NCBI RefSeq assembly: GCF_964275005.1
Contig: NC_092705.1
Location: 1,440,071-1,504,070 of the forward strand
Direction of reading: 5' to 3'
DNA length: 64,000 nucleotides
Source: Diadema setosum
Lineage: Eukaryota; Echinodermata; Echinoidea; Diadematoida; Diadematidae
Under the pieces are notes generated by a model. It was not told the DNA's origin and searched no databases. It saw nothing but the letters and a program-made list of their open reading frames with translations. Positions 1 to 37,565 of this stretch are shown in pieces (positions within the stretch are counted from its first letter, which is position 1; each line of letters starts with the position of its first letter). The translations under genes and the position numbers were made by a program.

Positions 1-544
1 AAACAAGGCTTGCAGTTTGGTTACCCTGATTTCAAAAGGAAAATGAAAGTAAAACCGAATTCGTGGCGTGCCATTGCATCTTAAACGAAAGCATTAAGTC
101 AATGCAATTCAAATTCAAATTCACGGAGCACGCGAACGATTTAATTGTGAAGGACGCAAATGGCAAAATCCAACATTCGTATCTTAGTCTGCGAAAGATC
201 GCCAAACGAACGCGAGGGTTCGGTAGCGTCGTCAATGTTCGCGGATGTCGTTTTTACTTCGGCGAGAATTAAAAGAAAAAAAAAAACAACTTCAAACCTT
301 TTCCGCACACTTGGTCGTGATTTGCTCGTGATTTGTTTTCGAATGTGTCTTTAAAGCCTCGTCATTATGCGCAAAACGTTCACAATTAGACTTGCGCGAT
401 GTTCGCAGAATCTTCGTGAAACTCAAGCAAACAGACCCCGAAACTTTGGAGAATGTCTCGCGTATTTCGCGAAATCCGCGAAGTTCTTCCGATCATTTTA
501 CGACTCAATTATAATAAACTGTTCGCGTACCTTTTGAGACATTA
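1..544. other. CpG-rich AT-poor sequence, no supportable gene
   Basis: Rich in TTCGCG/CGCGAA-type words (for example 440-480). A 69-codon plus-strand frame exists at 63-272 but has no recognisable motif and no convincing splice borders. It may be part of a CGCGAA-rich dispersed repeat like those at 38.8 and 59.2 kb. Confidence 0.4.
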
Positions 545-867
545 GGGAGTTTTCGCAAGCACGACGCAGCCGGTATTTGAGCGTGCCGTGTGCAAAATTT
601 GCTTCTGCGCATGATCAAATCCGAGAAACCTCCCGTCCTGGGGAAAACGAGTACGGTATTCGGCCAAAATAGCGTTCGGTCCCGATGCAGCTGGGTAGGA
701 GCGAGGCAGCCAGCCAGCCAGCCAATCAGCGATCTTGTCCCCACGCCTCCGTCCTAACAGGAGCGAAACTGGTTAGTGTATTGAGGACGGGAGTCCGAGT
801 ACGGGGACTGTCACAGGTGATTGCTTCCGCGTATTCTCGGTCTTCCCGTCGTGTAGCGAAAACTCCC
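545..867. repeat. MITE-like element, copy 1 (GGGAGTTTTCGC ends)
   Basis: Terminal inverted repeats GGGAGTTTTCGCAAGCACGA and its complement TCGTGTAGCGAAAACTCCC. About 320 bases, with internal CAGCCAGCCAGCCA and GCCAATCAGCGATC. A second copy lies in U2SURP intron 1 (10661-11001). No coding capacity. Confidence 0.75.
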
Positions 868-1485
868 TATTCTTACGAACGTTGGCGCTGCGCGAATCTC
901 TGCGTAAATCTCTGCGTATACAAGGCGTTAGCGCGCTGTATAAGCGTTCGGTATATAGTGGCACGACCGTGCTGCTACTAGTATATTGAAGTTATTCCAC
1001 AGTCACGTGATGCAATCTACAGTAACCAAAATCACAACGCATATTTTACTCCGCGTCTTCAAATAACTCGTGGACTTTCTTTTCAATGTCTAGCTCGTGG
1101 GCCCGTGTGACTCGTTGGTGTCTAGCTCCTGCATGAGATGACCCAAAGTGAGAGTGGCTTATATAAGGACCTTTCGTAATATTTCATCTTCAATGAAAAG
1201 TTTGAGTCAGTGGGCAGTTGTACGGTGAAAACATCTGTTTGTTTCATTTGGTTGTTGTTGTTGTTGTTTGTTTGTTTGGGTTTTTTTTTTTTTGGGGGGG
1301 GGGGCAAAGTGTGAGGGCACTGTGACGTTTTGTCATGAAAATCGGACAGGAATTTCAGTCTTGAAATATATGCTTCCTGAAAAAGTTCAAGTTTGTTGTG
1401 TCCGACATCATATTCTTTTAGTGCTTCTTAATATTATCATTGTTAGTATTCAACAAACAGGCGAGATAGCATTCAACCAACTTAC
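868..1485. repeat. Intergenic DNA with CTCGTGGG repeat fragment and T13G11 tract
   Basis: 1068-1140 matches the CTCGTGGG/GACTCGTGGGTGTC repeat family seen at 7345-7605, 8870-9270 and 42505-42560. At 1281-1304 a T run switches abruptly to a G run. No gene seen. Confidence 0.5.
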
Positions 1486-1728
1486 GTGAAGTTAACATCG
1501 AGAGTATTGTCGTTTCCGTCCCGTTTTGTGTATTGAATTTAGAAATCTTTCTCAGCTTTTCATCGAAGTAATACATTGAGTTCCCGGCGGCATCCAAGGC
1601 ATACAAGGTCAATGAGCCAAGGGCAGTTTTCCGGGAAAACGTAGCGTTTGAGAGATCACAGTTTGCCGTCCCAAATTGACCGATTAAAAGTTGGTTTTTT
1701 GAACTTCTAATCAAGACCTGTGGAGAAC
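1486..1728 (-). CDS. Candidate isolated coding exon, beta-propeller-like segment
   Basis: On the minus strand a 243-base open segment lies between an acceptor (ATTATTCCCCAG) and a consensus donor (AC|GTAAGT), phase 1 at both ends as is common for exons of extracellular proteins. It reads SPQVLIRSSKNQLLIGQFG, CDLSNATFS, LYALDAAGNSMYYFDEKLR and KISKFNTQNGTETTIL. The D-x-x-G-N-x-Y-x-F-D pattern followed by a basic residue and N-x-x-T recalls YWTD/NHL-type propeller blades. No neighbouring exons were found, so the host gene is unknown; it could also be a relic. The order GNSMYYFD is the only motif support. Confidence 0.4.
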
Positions 1729-3045
1729 CTGGGGAATAATGACATAAGTATAGTATTGACTGTCATGAAAGAAATGATAACAGTATTTGGTAATGATAAC
1801 GTAACATTACATGTAGTAAATATTATCATGATAATGATACATGAATTCAGAATGACAATGATTTGACATGGTGGGAATACAGACGTTCATTATAGCTAAT
1901 TATTCTCCTTAAATACATTTAATAAATGTTAGGATACTGTCAGGACTTCCTTTTTGGGAACAACGCTACACACAAAAAAAAACGCAATACATTGTTTGGC
2001 GTTATTTTTCCACTTCAACATAGGTACAAGAATTATGTTCAAACTGTTACACATTTCACTTTTTTTTTTTTTTTGGGGGGGGGGTAATTTTGTAAGTGCT
2101 GTGAGCCTCGTTGGAAGAGGAACACTCACTACATTGTATTGTATTGTATTACTCCGCAATATTAGTTTAAAGATAAAGTCCGGAATGGGTATTAACTTCT
2201 TCTCATACTTATCATTAGATGACGCAATTACTTATTCATGTATTTATTTATTCATTCATTCATGTTTTCTTTAAAAGCAGAGTTGTCCCGTTCAGAGCCA
2301 CAATGGCCTGCTGTGCAAGGGAGCCCTGCGTCAAATACGAAGGTTACAAAATCAAATACGGATTACAAATAATATCGAGTAACATATGTATACAAATGGA
2401 AAATGAAACGAAAACATAAAACATATAAAACATAATAATAAGAGGTGGTCATACGATTATGATCATTTAAGCAAACTTTCCAAGCACTGTCAGACTGTTA
2501 TTAGCGAAAACTCTGGTTATACCACATCAAAAATGTTCTGCATGCACTTTACAAGACATACATGTAGTTCGCTTGTTCAAAGACTATATTTGTTTTCGCC
2601 ACCCCCCCCCCACCCTCTTGCAACATGCCATGTAAGAAATGAAAGTATCTGAAATTTAACGCTTCATCTTTGCAAACTATTGTCTGTAGAGACTTTCAAA
2701 TGGTATTTGTATAGTTAGAAATTATCGTGTTATGATAACATGTGAGACACATATCTATAGATAGGATGAACAAACTTGTGTTGATGAAGATACACCACAA
2801 ATATATTACCCCTGCCGAGCATTTAAAAGAGTGATAAAGAATATCATATTCATGTTAAAAGATAATGTGAAGCACGGTATATTTTCATACTGAGTTTCAC
2901 TTCAGTTTCAATAGGTTTCATTTCTCCACTAGTATTTAAAAAAACCATTCAGTATGACAAAATCCAAAATATCCACAATTCATGAAAATATAAACAAAAG
3001 TTTTAATTACAAATATAATAATCATGGGAACAATAATTTCATATA
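1729..3045. other. Intergenic AT-rich DNA, no gene seen
   Basis: Holds AT-rich simple sequence, a T15G10 tract (2060-2084), a C10 run near 2602 and short ATT/CATT repeats. No splice-flanked open frame convinced me. Confidence 0.5.
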
Positions 3046-3502
3046 AACCCTTCAAAAAAAGTTTGGAAATCTGACTTCAGATGTAAATTTCTCCAGTTTG
3101 TAAGCACTATACAATACGTGCTTTATATCAGTGGAAAGAGTATCAAATTCTCTTTAAAATGATATCCTACACATTATGATTATGCTATCCAGTAAAGAAC
3201 CGTACTCAAAAGTGTCTAATAAGGTCTGCATTGAAAAGTTGCAAAACGAACAAGAACTGTCCTTATGAATGAGAATGGTCGTGAAGAGTACATAAAGAAC
3301 ATGTTCTTTTGTGGAGATGTCTTTTGTTCTCAACTGGTCAGCCATGAAGGCAAATTTCAATAGACATTTTAACTTCACATTCAGGTTTTCAGTTGTTTCT
3401 TGCCAGGCAATTTTGATAGCTCATCAAGTTTTATGGTTGTACATCATGCCACTTGTAAGCAATGTTTAAAAAACCCGCGCCATAGGGCAAATTGAAGCTG
3501 AG

Positions 3503-3785
3503 ATGCTTCAAAAAGATGACAACGCAAAACCACATAGAGCGAGACATGTGCGCAACTTTCTCGAGAGAGAGAGGGCATCATTAGAAATGGACTGGCCTTC
3601 ATGCAGCCCCGACCTCAACCCCATAGAACATTTTTGGGGATCAACTTGGTTGAGCTGTGGGGAAGAGGGTCACAAATGCAACGACATAGGCAGGACTCCG
3701 TCAGATACTGGTTGACGCTAATCAACAGCATGAGGACACGGTGCCAGGCGGTGGTGCAAGCACTTGGCTCGTCCACCAGATGCTG
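3503..3785 (+). pseudogene. Broken Tc1/mariner transposase, C-terminal part
   Basis: First frame reads DDNAKPHRARHVRNFLERER and SCSPDLNPIEHFWG, which contain the Tc1-family DNA-x-x-HRA catalytic Asp region and the SPDLNPIEHxW signature. The homology then continues in another frame (MRTRCQAVVQALGSSTRC), so a frameshift lies near 3640-3660. The N-terminal DNA-binding region is absent. It sits inside an element with matching ends (3046-4409). Non-functional. Confidence 0.85.
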
Positions 3786-3994
3786 AGCCCCGATCATGTT
3801 CATCGACAATATAAAGACAAAGTAAACATAAAGTAAACACAAAATGAAGACAAAATGAAGACAAAATAAAAATTAAAAATTCCAATAAAATCAAGACCAT
3901 GCCATTTCACGTCTTTATATCTCTGTTGCGGTTAATGTGGCGAGGTTCAGTGAGATGAAATGGTTTGAGTCATGATAGTTTGAGTCATGATCGT

Positions 3995-3995
3995 T

Positions 3996-4042
<47 letters not shown>

Positions 4043-4069
4043 CGCTGTGTACGTGTGTGTGTGTGTGTA
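3995..4069 (+). repeat. (GT)n microsatellite
   Basis: Nearly uninterrupted GT repeat with short interruptions (TTTG, AACGC) inside the Tc1 relic. Confidence 0.95.
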
Positions 4070-4409
4070 TGCTTATCTGTTTAGTTGAACGCATACATGT
4101 TTCACTCCATAAAAATGCTGATGTTACAGTAAATGAACTCCAAAGAAAAAATAGGGAACTCACTCATCACGAGGAAACTGCATTACGGACGTCAAAAATC
4201 GGGCCATTTTGCAGCTTTTCAATTCTGACTTAACCTCATATTATTTGTAAGCACTGCACCTCCATGTATACGATAATCATAACAAGTATGGGATCATTTT
4301 AAAGAGATTTAAACAATCTTTGTGTGGTACTAAGCACAAATGAATCATTTTAAAGGAAAGATGAGAAATGATTGATCAAGCTCAGATTTCCAAACTTTTT
4401 TGAAGGGTT

Positions 4410-5247
4410 TATTTCATGGCATTTCAAGTACACAGGTGGAGAAGACTGTTCTCGATAACCAAATCGCTTGACTTGAACGACAGCCTCTAGACAGCCTCTA
4501 GCTTGTGACAATCTTTTTTAACTGAGAAACAGACCACATACACATAGAATAAATGATGTAGAGCTTTCAATTATTTTCAATGTCATTTGAACAAAAAGGA
4601 CAACACAAGGTAAATATAACAGGACAAAAAAAATGAGACCGAGGGACAAAAACAAGGAGGTATACTGCCCTGAAACTTTGCGAAGTCCTGTCAAATTTTA
4701 ACATGAAGTCTCGTTTTATTGCAGTCATTTTCGTTCTAGAATCATCTTACCTTGTAAAAAAAAGAAGAAAAGAAAACATTTTCATATCATTATAATTTCT
4801 CCTAATCAGTGTCTTTAGAAGAAGGCACAATCAAGTGCCATCCCATGTTTCTAAGTCACGCATTGCACGTTATCAAGTCTGTCTGTATAGCAGAAAACAC
4901 AATTGCTGTCAACACATTGAATGCTACCACATCATAATAGCTATATCAAACATGATCAAAAGCATGGAAATTATGTTTTCCTTACCTCCATGAAAATGAC
5001 CTGCCATGAAAATGACAAAATAACATAAACGCCTGGCTGAACCTGCCAGACGGAGATGGCTCTAGTTTTGCCATGTCGAACTGGGAACCGAAAAATATGA
5101 TATTTAAAAGACAGATAAACTATACTATGTGGCACGCCTTGGTGGTGTCGCACAGCTCGTCAGTGACGGAATCTCATCCGTTGTTGCAAATACCTAAAAT
5201 GCTATGCCCTCGTCGAAGTACCTCCCTCTTTATACCCGTCATATTAG
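4410..5247. other. Intergenic DNA, no gene seen
   Basis: AT-rich unique-looking sequence between the Tc1 relic and the doubtful exon at 5248. No motif recognised. Confidence 0.4.
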
Positions 5248-5395
5248 TACTGCGGAATTTAATACAAAAATGATCCCTAATCCACCAAGAAGAAGAATGA
5301 CAGTTGGTAAAAGCACGAGTGCCCTCTTAGAAAGTGGTTCTATAGTTGAAGAGGTTCCTCCGGGTAAACAAGGTTATATTACCATTGTATTATAA
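5248..5395 (+). CDS. Candidate terminal exon of unknown gene
   Basis: A pyrimidine-rich acceptor (CCTCCCTCTTTATACCC...ATATTAG) is followed by 48 open codons to a TAA: TAEFNTKMIPNPPRRRMTVG, then an acidic stretch and the C-terminus GKQGYITIVL. Composition is protein-like rather than repeat-like, but there is no recognisable domain and no upstream exon was identified. The large hairpin at 5404-5683 begins just after the stop. May be chance. Confidence 0.22.
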
Positions 5396-5403
5396 TACAA
5401 ATT

Positions 5404-5683
5404 TTTAGTTCAATCCTCATCGTGTTGACTACCCAGACGCAATATCCTGAAAGCGAAAAAGGCGATTAAACAAACAAACAAACAAACAAACAAATGCAAC
5501 CTTCGGAGAAGATATTAGTATACTATTATCTTCTCCGAAGGTTGTATTTATTTATTTGTTTGTTTGTTTGTTTGTTTGTTTGTTTGTTTGTTTGTTTGTT
5601 TGTTTGTTTGTTTGTTTAATCGCCTTTTTCGCTTTCAGGATATTGCGTCTGGGTAGTCAACACGATGAGGATTGAACTAAAAA
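5404..5683. repeat. Large foldback with a (GTTT)n arm
   Basis: Left arm TTAGTTCAATCCTCATCG at 5406 is exactly complementary to the right end near 5680. The complementarity runs through CGACGCAATATCCTG-type unique sequence, the (AAAC)n / (GTTT)n tracts (5469-5492 and 5552-5618) and a central CAACCTTCGGAGAAGATA pair flanking a TATAC-rich loop. The right arm has far more GTTT units than the left. No coding capacity. Confidence 0.9.
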
Positions 5684-7020
5684 AAGAGATTACATCACTT
5701 TTTCCTTCCTTCGCTTACATATACCACCAACTCTTAAACTACCAACTTGCGTTTCACTGACTCAACGACTCAAGTACCTGTATACTTCTAGTAAATCAAA
5801 GGGAATCTCTCAAACAAAGGAGAACAATGAAAAAAAACTGTTAGACGGGTAGCTAACACGTTATCATTCCTTACATAATTTTAGGTTTAGCCGTCGTCTA
5901 TTACAACGATTGGCACGAGTGACAATGTCAATAGATATACATTTAGCCACAAGCGAATTGCTGAGCACACCACACTGCCAGATAAAAATTTTCAGTTCGA
6001 TTCGTATTACCCGACTTCTTTATTCAGAATCATTCGTCGTAGCTCCGGGTCTGTGTTAATCCAGGGCTAATAACGCTGAAATCATTCGTTTCTTTCGAGT
6101 ATCAGGGAATGAGATTAGAAAGAGGCCATTGTTACTCTTTTTCTTTTTTATAAACAATTAAGTTGAAAACAAAAGAAATGCTGTGTTCCGTTATGTATAG
6201 CGAAATGCGAATTGCTTACGAAATTGCATAGCATAGCAAGCATTTAAAGAGCGTCTTTTCATGGACGAACGCCTCATATCTCAGTGGGTTTAAATAAGAA
6301 TTGTGACCCTGCATCAAAAAAACAACAAAAAGTCACCAGATATGGATTTTTTTTTTTTTGGTTTTTTTGTTAAGAGCTGATTCTAAAAGAATTCTAAAGA
6401 ATTCTAATTCTAAATTCTGTTGGTTTTTTGATGCGGTTGAGTGTGTTCGAGGTTATTATGCCATGAAAACAACAATGTTCATCCGTGGACAAAAGTGATA
6501 AAAAAAAGCAGTCAAACAAACAAACATTAAAACAACCAATTTATTTTGATGGACATATCTGGATCAGATAGAGTTATTGTAGCATAACATTAAAAAAAAG
6601 AAATGCCACCATTTTTCGATTACGAGCGGCCTCAGTTGCTACAAAGGAACTGTGGTTGAACCTTCTTTTTTTTTCTTCTTCTTTTTTACATATTGAATTA
6701 CATCGAGTCTGGCGTACATTATGTCTCGCTGGTGACTGCTCCCTATCACTTATAAAACTGAAATCATCAGGATGAATATAAAACTTCAGTCTCATTTACA
6801 CGTAGAAGTTAATGACCTATTAGCCCTGTAGATGTATAGACAAACCCCAGGGTGGGTTTAATTTTTACCCTTGCCTATTTCAACAAACCTCCAGTGTCAA
6901 CTGGATTTAGACTCGAGTTACGGTTATTTAAGCGTAAATTTTTTGAAGATTGTTATCTATACACGCCGTTGGATTATAAGCAGTCCAAGTGATGATTTTT
7001 TAATATCAATTTTCTGCTGT
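5684..7020. other. Intergenic DNA, no gene seen
   Basis: AT-rich. Simple repeats near 6350 (T11) and 6390-6415 (TTCTAAAGAATTCTAATTC cluster). No element ends recognised. Confidence 0.4.
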
Positions 7021-7211
7021 ACTCTCTAAAAAATCGAGTGAAAATATTCACTCTTGAAGGAGTGAATACAAAAAAAAGAGTGAATTAAGAGTGAAATTGG
7101 AGTGAATTTTGAGTGAAAATGTTCATTTTCACTCATTTTGGAGTGACCTCAGGGATCACTCGAAGATTTTGGAGTGATCCCTGAGGTCACTCTAATACGA
7201 GTGAAAAAATA
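7021..7211. repeat. GAGTGAA palindromic MITE, partial copy
   Basis: Starts ACTCTCTAAAAAA and consists of variations of GAGTGAAT and its complement, with a central perfect GGAGTGACCTCAGGGATCAC / GTGATCCCTGAGGTCACTC pair. A full copy is at 45127-45428; this one lacks most of the right arm. Confidence 0.8.
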
Positions 7212-7344
7212 GTCAGTATGCGTACCAGTAACTCCGTGAAACTGGAACCAACTGTTTCCATTTTAACTTACCTGATTTGACATCCTAACGTTTTATAGTT
7301 CATATTTTGACCAGTTCATTTACCCCCCCCCCAAAAAAAAAAAG

Positions 7345-7605
7345 CGCACACGTCACGAAACCGACACCCACGAGTCATACAGCCTACGAGTTATACAGCC
7401 CTCGAGTCAGCCCATGATTTCGACATTTAGCAAACAAGGCCCACGAGACCGACACATTAAACCCCGTGTTGTATATCTGTCGAACTCTTTGTACCTTTGT
7501 ACCTATAGTGTCAGCCTCGTGGGCTTTATTTGCCTAGTGTCGAACTCGTGTAGGACTCGTGGGCTGTATGACTCGTGGTTGTCGGTCTTGTGGGATGACC
7601 CCCCC
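7345..7605. repeat. CTCGTGGG repeat family, foldback copy
   Basis: Left part has ACCGACACCCACGAGTCATA and CCCACGAGACCGACAC; right part has the complement order CTCGTGGGCTGTATGACTCG and GTCGGTCTTGTGGGATGACC. Internally built from a ~20-base word in both orientations. Confidence 0.65.
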
Positions 7606-7608
7606 CCC

Positions 7609-7611
<3 letters not shown>

Positions 7612-7659
<48 letters not shown>
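7612..7659. repeat. (TA)n microsatellite
   Basis: Uninterrupted TA repeat directly abutting the MITE at 7660; probably grown from its TA target site. Confidence 0.95.
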
Positions 7660-7661
<2 letters not shown>

Positions 7662-7973
7662 GCCGTGACGCGAGAAAAGGGCCCTTAGCGCCGCTACGCG
7701 CAAACGCCAGAAAACGGCGCGGAAGTTCAACAAAGCAATACGCGCAAAAAAAGGTCAACTAGCTAACTACGTGCACATGCATAGACGCATCAAAAAGTGA
7801 CAGGATTTTGACAAAACATGCGGTTTTTAATGTCGTAATTGGGGCATTTAGGATTGAAATTTCAGAAAAAGGTTTTCATATCCAAATACGTCAGACTTCC
7901 TTCTACAATATGGAGGTGAAAACTCATTTTCGCTGTTTAATGCCCTAAGGGCCCTTTTCTCGCGTCATGGCCC
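7660..7973. mobile_element. TA-flanked MITE with GGGCCGTGACGCGAGAAAAG ends
   Basis: Left end GGGCCGTGACGCGAGAAAAG with GGCCCTTAG continuing, right end CTAAGGGCCC then CTTTTCTCGCGTCATGGCCC: a ~30-base terminal inverted repeat, flanked by TA repeats on both sides. 314 bases, no coding capacity; mariner-like by its TA target. Confidence 0.85.
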
Positions 7974-8869
7974 ATATATATATATATATAATGGTCGCTT
8001 TGTACCTCCTCGATCATACAATCTTTGTGAATCTCATATGGGAGGACTGAAAAACGCTCCTTTCTTCCCCGCAGAACATACATAGATGCTGATTAAAAAA
8101 AAAATTGAAATGATATGTACATTCAGATCAACATAGTGGAAAAACGTCCAATAGTGAGATGAAGTTTGCAAGGAAGTGTAACAAGTTGTTCATGTCGTCA
8201 TCACCAGTCATGCTTTACATGATCTGGAGGGGTTGAAGTACGAGCGGTAGCCATCGGTTAGCATGAATTCATAGCAATAACATAAGGGGCTATCAGGTAA
8301 TTTATGATTCAGGAAAAGAAGATGCATTCACGTAAACAGTTGTTTCGTCCTTGGCATTACAAATTATTACCGTTTTGAGGAGAATTAGAATTAGAAACGA
8401 AATCACAATTCGACAATGCATCGCTGAATATCACAAGCTTTCGTCAATTGACAGCAGTTCATACATCACGCAGGAGATGTTTACAAATTGTTCCTCTAAT
8501 AATAGTATGATATCCAAATGATTTTTAACAGTCGGATACGGTAATTCATATAGATATACATAGTGAAGTGATAGAGAAAAGGAAACAAAAATCTGAACTC
8601 CGACCCATTTATTTTCTGGCTGAAAACGTGGCAAGCCTCGTCACTATAGCGAACACCTAAAACTTGAATTAAAACCTTTCATAATGTTAATCGACATCAA
8701 TTGGGGAATTCATGAAGAGCACGATGTTATTGGAAAATGATTTTGTTAATTGGTAACAATCTCGCTCGTGTTAGCGTGACGAAACTTCCCTTCCCATTTT
8801 TTTTGTTTTTTTTTTCCTCATGCCAATATTTTGTTACCACATCCTGTACAAAACAATACGTACTTATTG
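7974..8869. other. Intergenic DNA, no supportable gene
   Basis: A short plus-strand frame near 8380-8530 (EITIRQCIAEYHKLSSID) looks protein-like but has no supported borders. Otherwise nothing recognised. Confidence 0.35.
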
Positions 8870-9270
8870 TCGTTTCTAGTTGGCGCTGTTCATTCTGTCG
8901 AGCCAGAGCCTTCTAATAGAAGGCTCTGTGTCGAGCTCGTTGGCCTTATATCTCATTGACCAGCTTGTCATTGTTTGTGGGCAATTATTTGCCTAGATCT
9001 GGGCAAGGGTCGAGTTTGACACATTAAAGTGTCATTTTATTTTCACTATCTAGTTCGAGCTTGTAATTGGGTCCATACAATTATGGACATTTTCTGTGGG
9101 CGATTATAATAATATTGAAGATGATGATGGTAATGATTATGATAATGATATTATAATGATAATGACTTGTGAGCCGTATAACTCGTGTGCTGTCTGACCC
9201 ATGAACCTTTTTTTGATGTTGGTCTCGTGGATTGTATGACTCGTGGGTGTCAGTCTCGTGGGATGACCCC
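8870..9270. repeat. CTCGTGGG repeat family, diverged copy
   Basis: Contains CGAGCTCGTTGGCC, CTTGTGAGCCGTATAACTCG, CTCGTGGATTGTATGACTCG, GTGGGTGTCAGTCTCGTGGG. Includes a hairpin around 8908-8932 (GAGCCTTCTAATAGAAGGCTC) and GATAAT simple repeats (9100-9165). Confidence 0.55.
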
Positions 9271-9461
9271 TGTATATGCGTGCTTCATCGACTTGAAACA
9301 GTCTCATTGGTGTAAGTATTGTAGTCGTATTTTGATATAGATTATTACACTTATTGAATAATATGCCGATAAAAATATCATGAACACTGTCTGTTAAGCA
9401 ATCAAACAGAAAAAGCATGAAAACGAGGATGTAAGAGAAGAATATTTCTCCTCCCACATAT

Positions 9462-9482
9462 ATATATATATATATATATATA
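9462..9482. repeat. (TA)n microsatellite
   Basis: About ten TA units; a second shorter TATATATAATA lies at 9519. Confidence 0.9.
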
Positions 9483-9554
9483 CTCAGGTGATTCGCTCTT
9501 TCTCAAATACTGAGAGAATATATATATAATAGGTCCTATGTGGTCTCAACGCAC

Positions 9555-9957
9555 ATTGTCTAATCCCGTCTCCGTCTACAACCAGTTCGTCTAATGATCA
9601 TTATTTTTCTAGACCAAAAATGGCCACCACTTAGCCTCATTACATGTAAAAGTTCGTCTACTTCCAGATGGGCTATGCCCATTTCGTCTGATACCCACAG
9701 TTCTTTAGACACAGAGGGAAAAATCCAAGGACACAAATCTTCATCTGGTCATTGGACGAAACGATAATTAGCCAAACTGGGAGACCAAGCAAGAAGTGGG
9801 ATTAGACCAAACGGGCATTTTAGACGAAATTGATAGCAGACCGATTGAGTTTAGCCGTAGTGGTGTTAGACGAACTGGGAAGTACTAATTAGACCATTTG
9901 ATATTAAACCAAGTATCATAATTACACCAACAAACCCGCATCCCGTCTAATTCCACC
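9555..9957. repeat. Degenerate GTCTAAT/ATTAGAC word array
   Basis: About 400 bases made of loosely spaced words such as CCAGTTCGTCTAATG, TTCGTCTAC, TTCGTCTGATACCC on one side and ATTAGACCAAACGGGC, TTAGACGAAATTG, TTAGACGAACTGGG on the other, so the block is roughly an imperfect foldback of a ~20-base word. Ends just before the U2SURP promoter. Confidence 0.65.
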
Positions 9958-10186
9958 CCTCCCAGCTGACCTCCCTTCCCCTGCTCTACCCCTCCCTCCC
10001 CACCCCTACCTCCCCATCCCGTGTACGTTTACGCGACGTGTTATGTTGTGCGTTTTTGACATGCGTGCGTACGTGCGTATTTATATCCCGTGTACGGTAG
10101 GATAGTTCGCCCACTGTTTGTGCACGGTCGGTCGTCAGCGAGCGGCGGCGCGCGCGTATAGAGATTTGATATCATCGTCGAGCAAC
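9958..10186 (+). promoter_or_regulatory. Probable U2SURP promoter and short 5' UTR
   Basis: A pyrimidine-rich block (9958-10020) is followed by CpG-rich DNA (CGGTCGGTCGTCAGCGAGCGGCGGCGCGCGCG near 10128-10158, given here only as a landmark of CpG density) directly before the ATG. No TATA box at a standard distance is visible. This looks like a TATA-less housekeeping promoter. The start site cannot be fixed from sequence. Confidence 0.5.
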
Positions 10187-37322
<27,136 letters not shown>

Positions 37323-37565
37323 TGCTGAAATTGGGACACTTAGTGAATTGTGCATTCCGATACATTTTTCATCATAGACATTAGGAATTGACTTGAAGAA
37401 TTTCTTATGGAATTGATCAAATTAATCAGAGTATATTAATGCCATTGTTAAGCATCTTTTTCTACAAGTGGAATTCTGTTGTTTATCTGTTGTCTTTGAA
37501 TGAAGAAAGTAATGTTTTACAACTTGAGAAAAAGAGTGGGAATAACTTATAAGTTGGAAGTACTT
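37323..37565 (+). other. Start of U2SURP 3' UTR
   Basis: AT-rich sequence after the stop. No AATAAA is visible before the hAT-like element that begins at 37566; candidate ATTAAA hexamers first appear near 38383. The true mRNA end cannot be set. Confidence 0.5.

Larger units (their letters stand above)
3046..4409. mobile_element. Degenerate Tc1/mariner element with TA target duplication
   Basis: Ends are inverted repeats: AACCCTTCAAAAAAAGTTTG at 3046 and its near-complement CAAACTTTTTTGAAGGGTT ending at 4409, with GGAAATC continuing inwards. TA flanks both sides (3044-3045, 4410-4411). The inside holds the broken transposase fragment and a GT microsatellite. At 1.36 kb it is near full length for the superfamily but coding-defective. 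Confidence 0.8.

Noticed and set aside
7503..7762. Frames with long Ile-Tyr runs
   Set aside because: Translation of the (TA)n microsatellite and MITE end.
8380..8530. Protein-like short frame (EITIRQCIAEYHKLSSID)
   Set aside because: No clear acceptor or donor, alternative frames equally open; too weak to list as a gene.
9137..9457. 106-codon minus-strand frame as a membrane protein
   Set aside because: Overlaps the CTCGTGGG repeat and GATAAT simple sequence; hydrophobic stretch comes from T-rich DNA.
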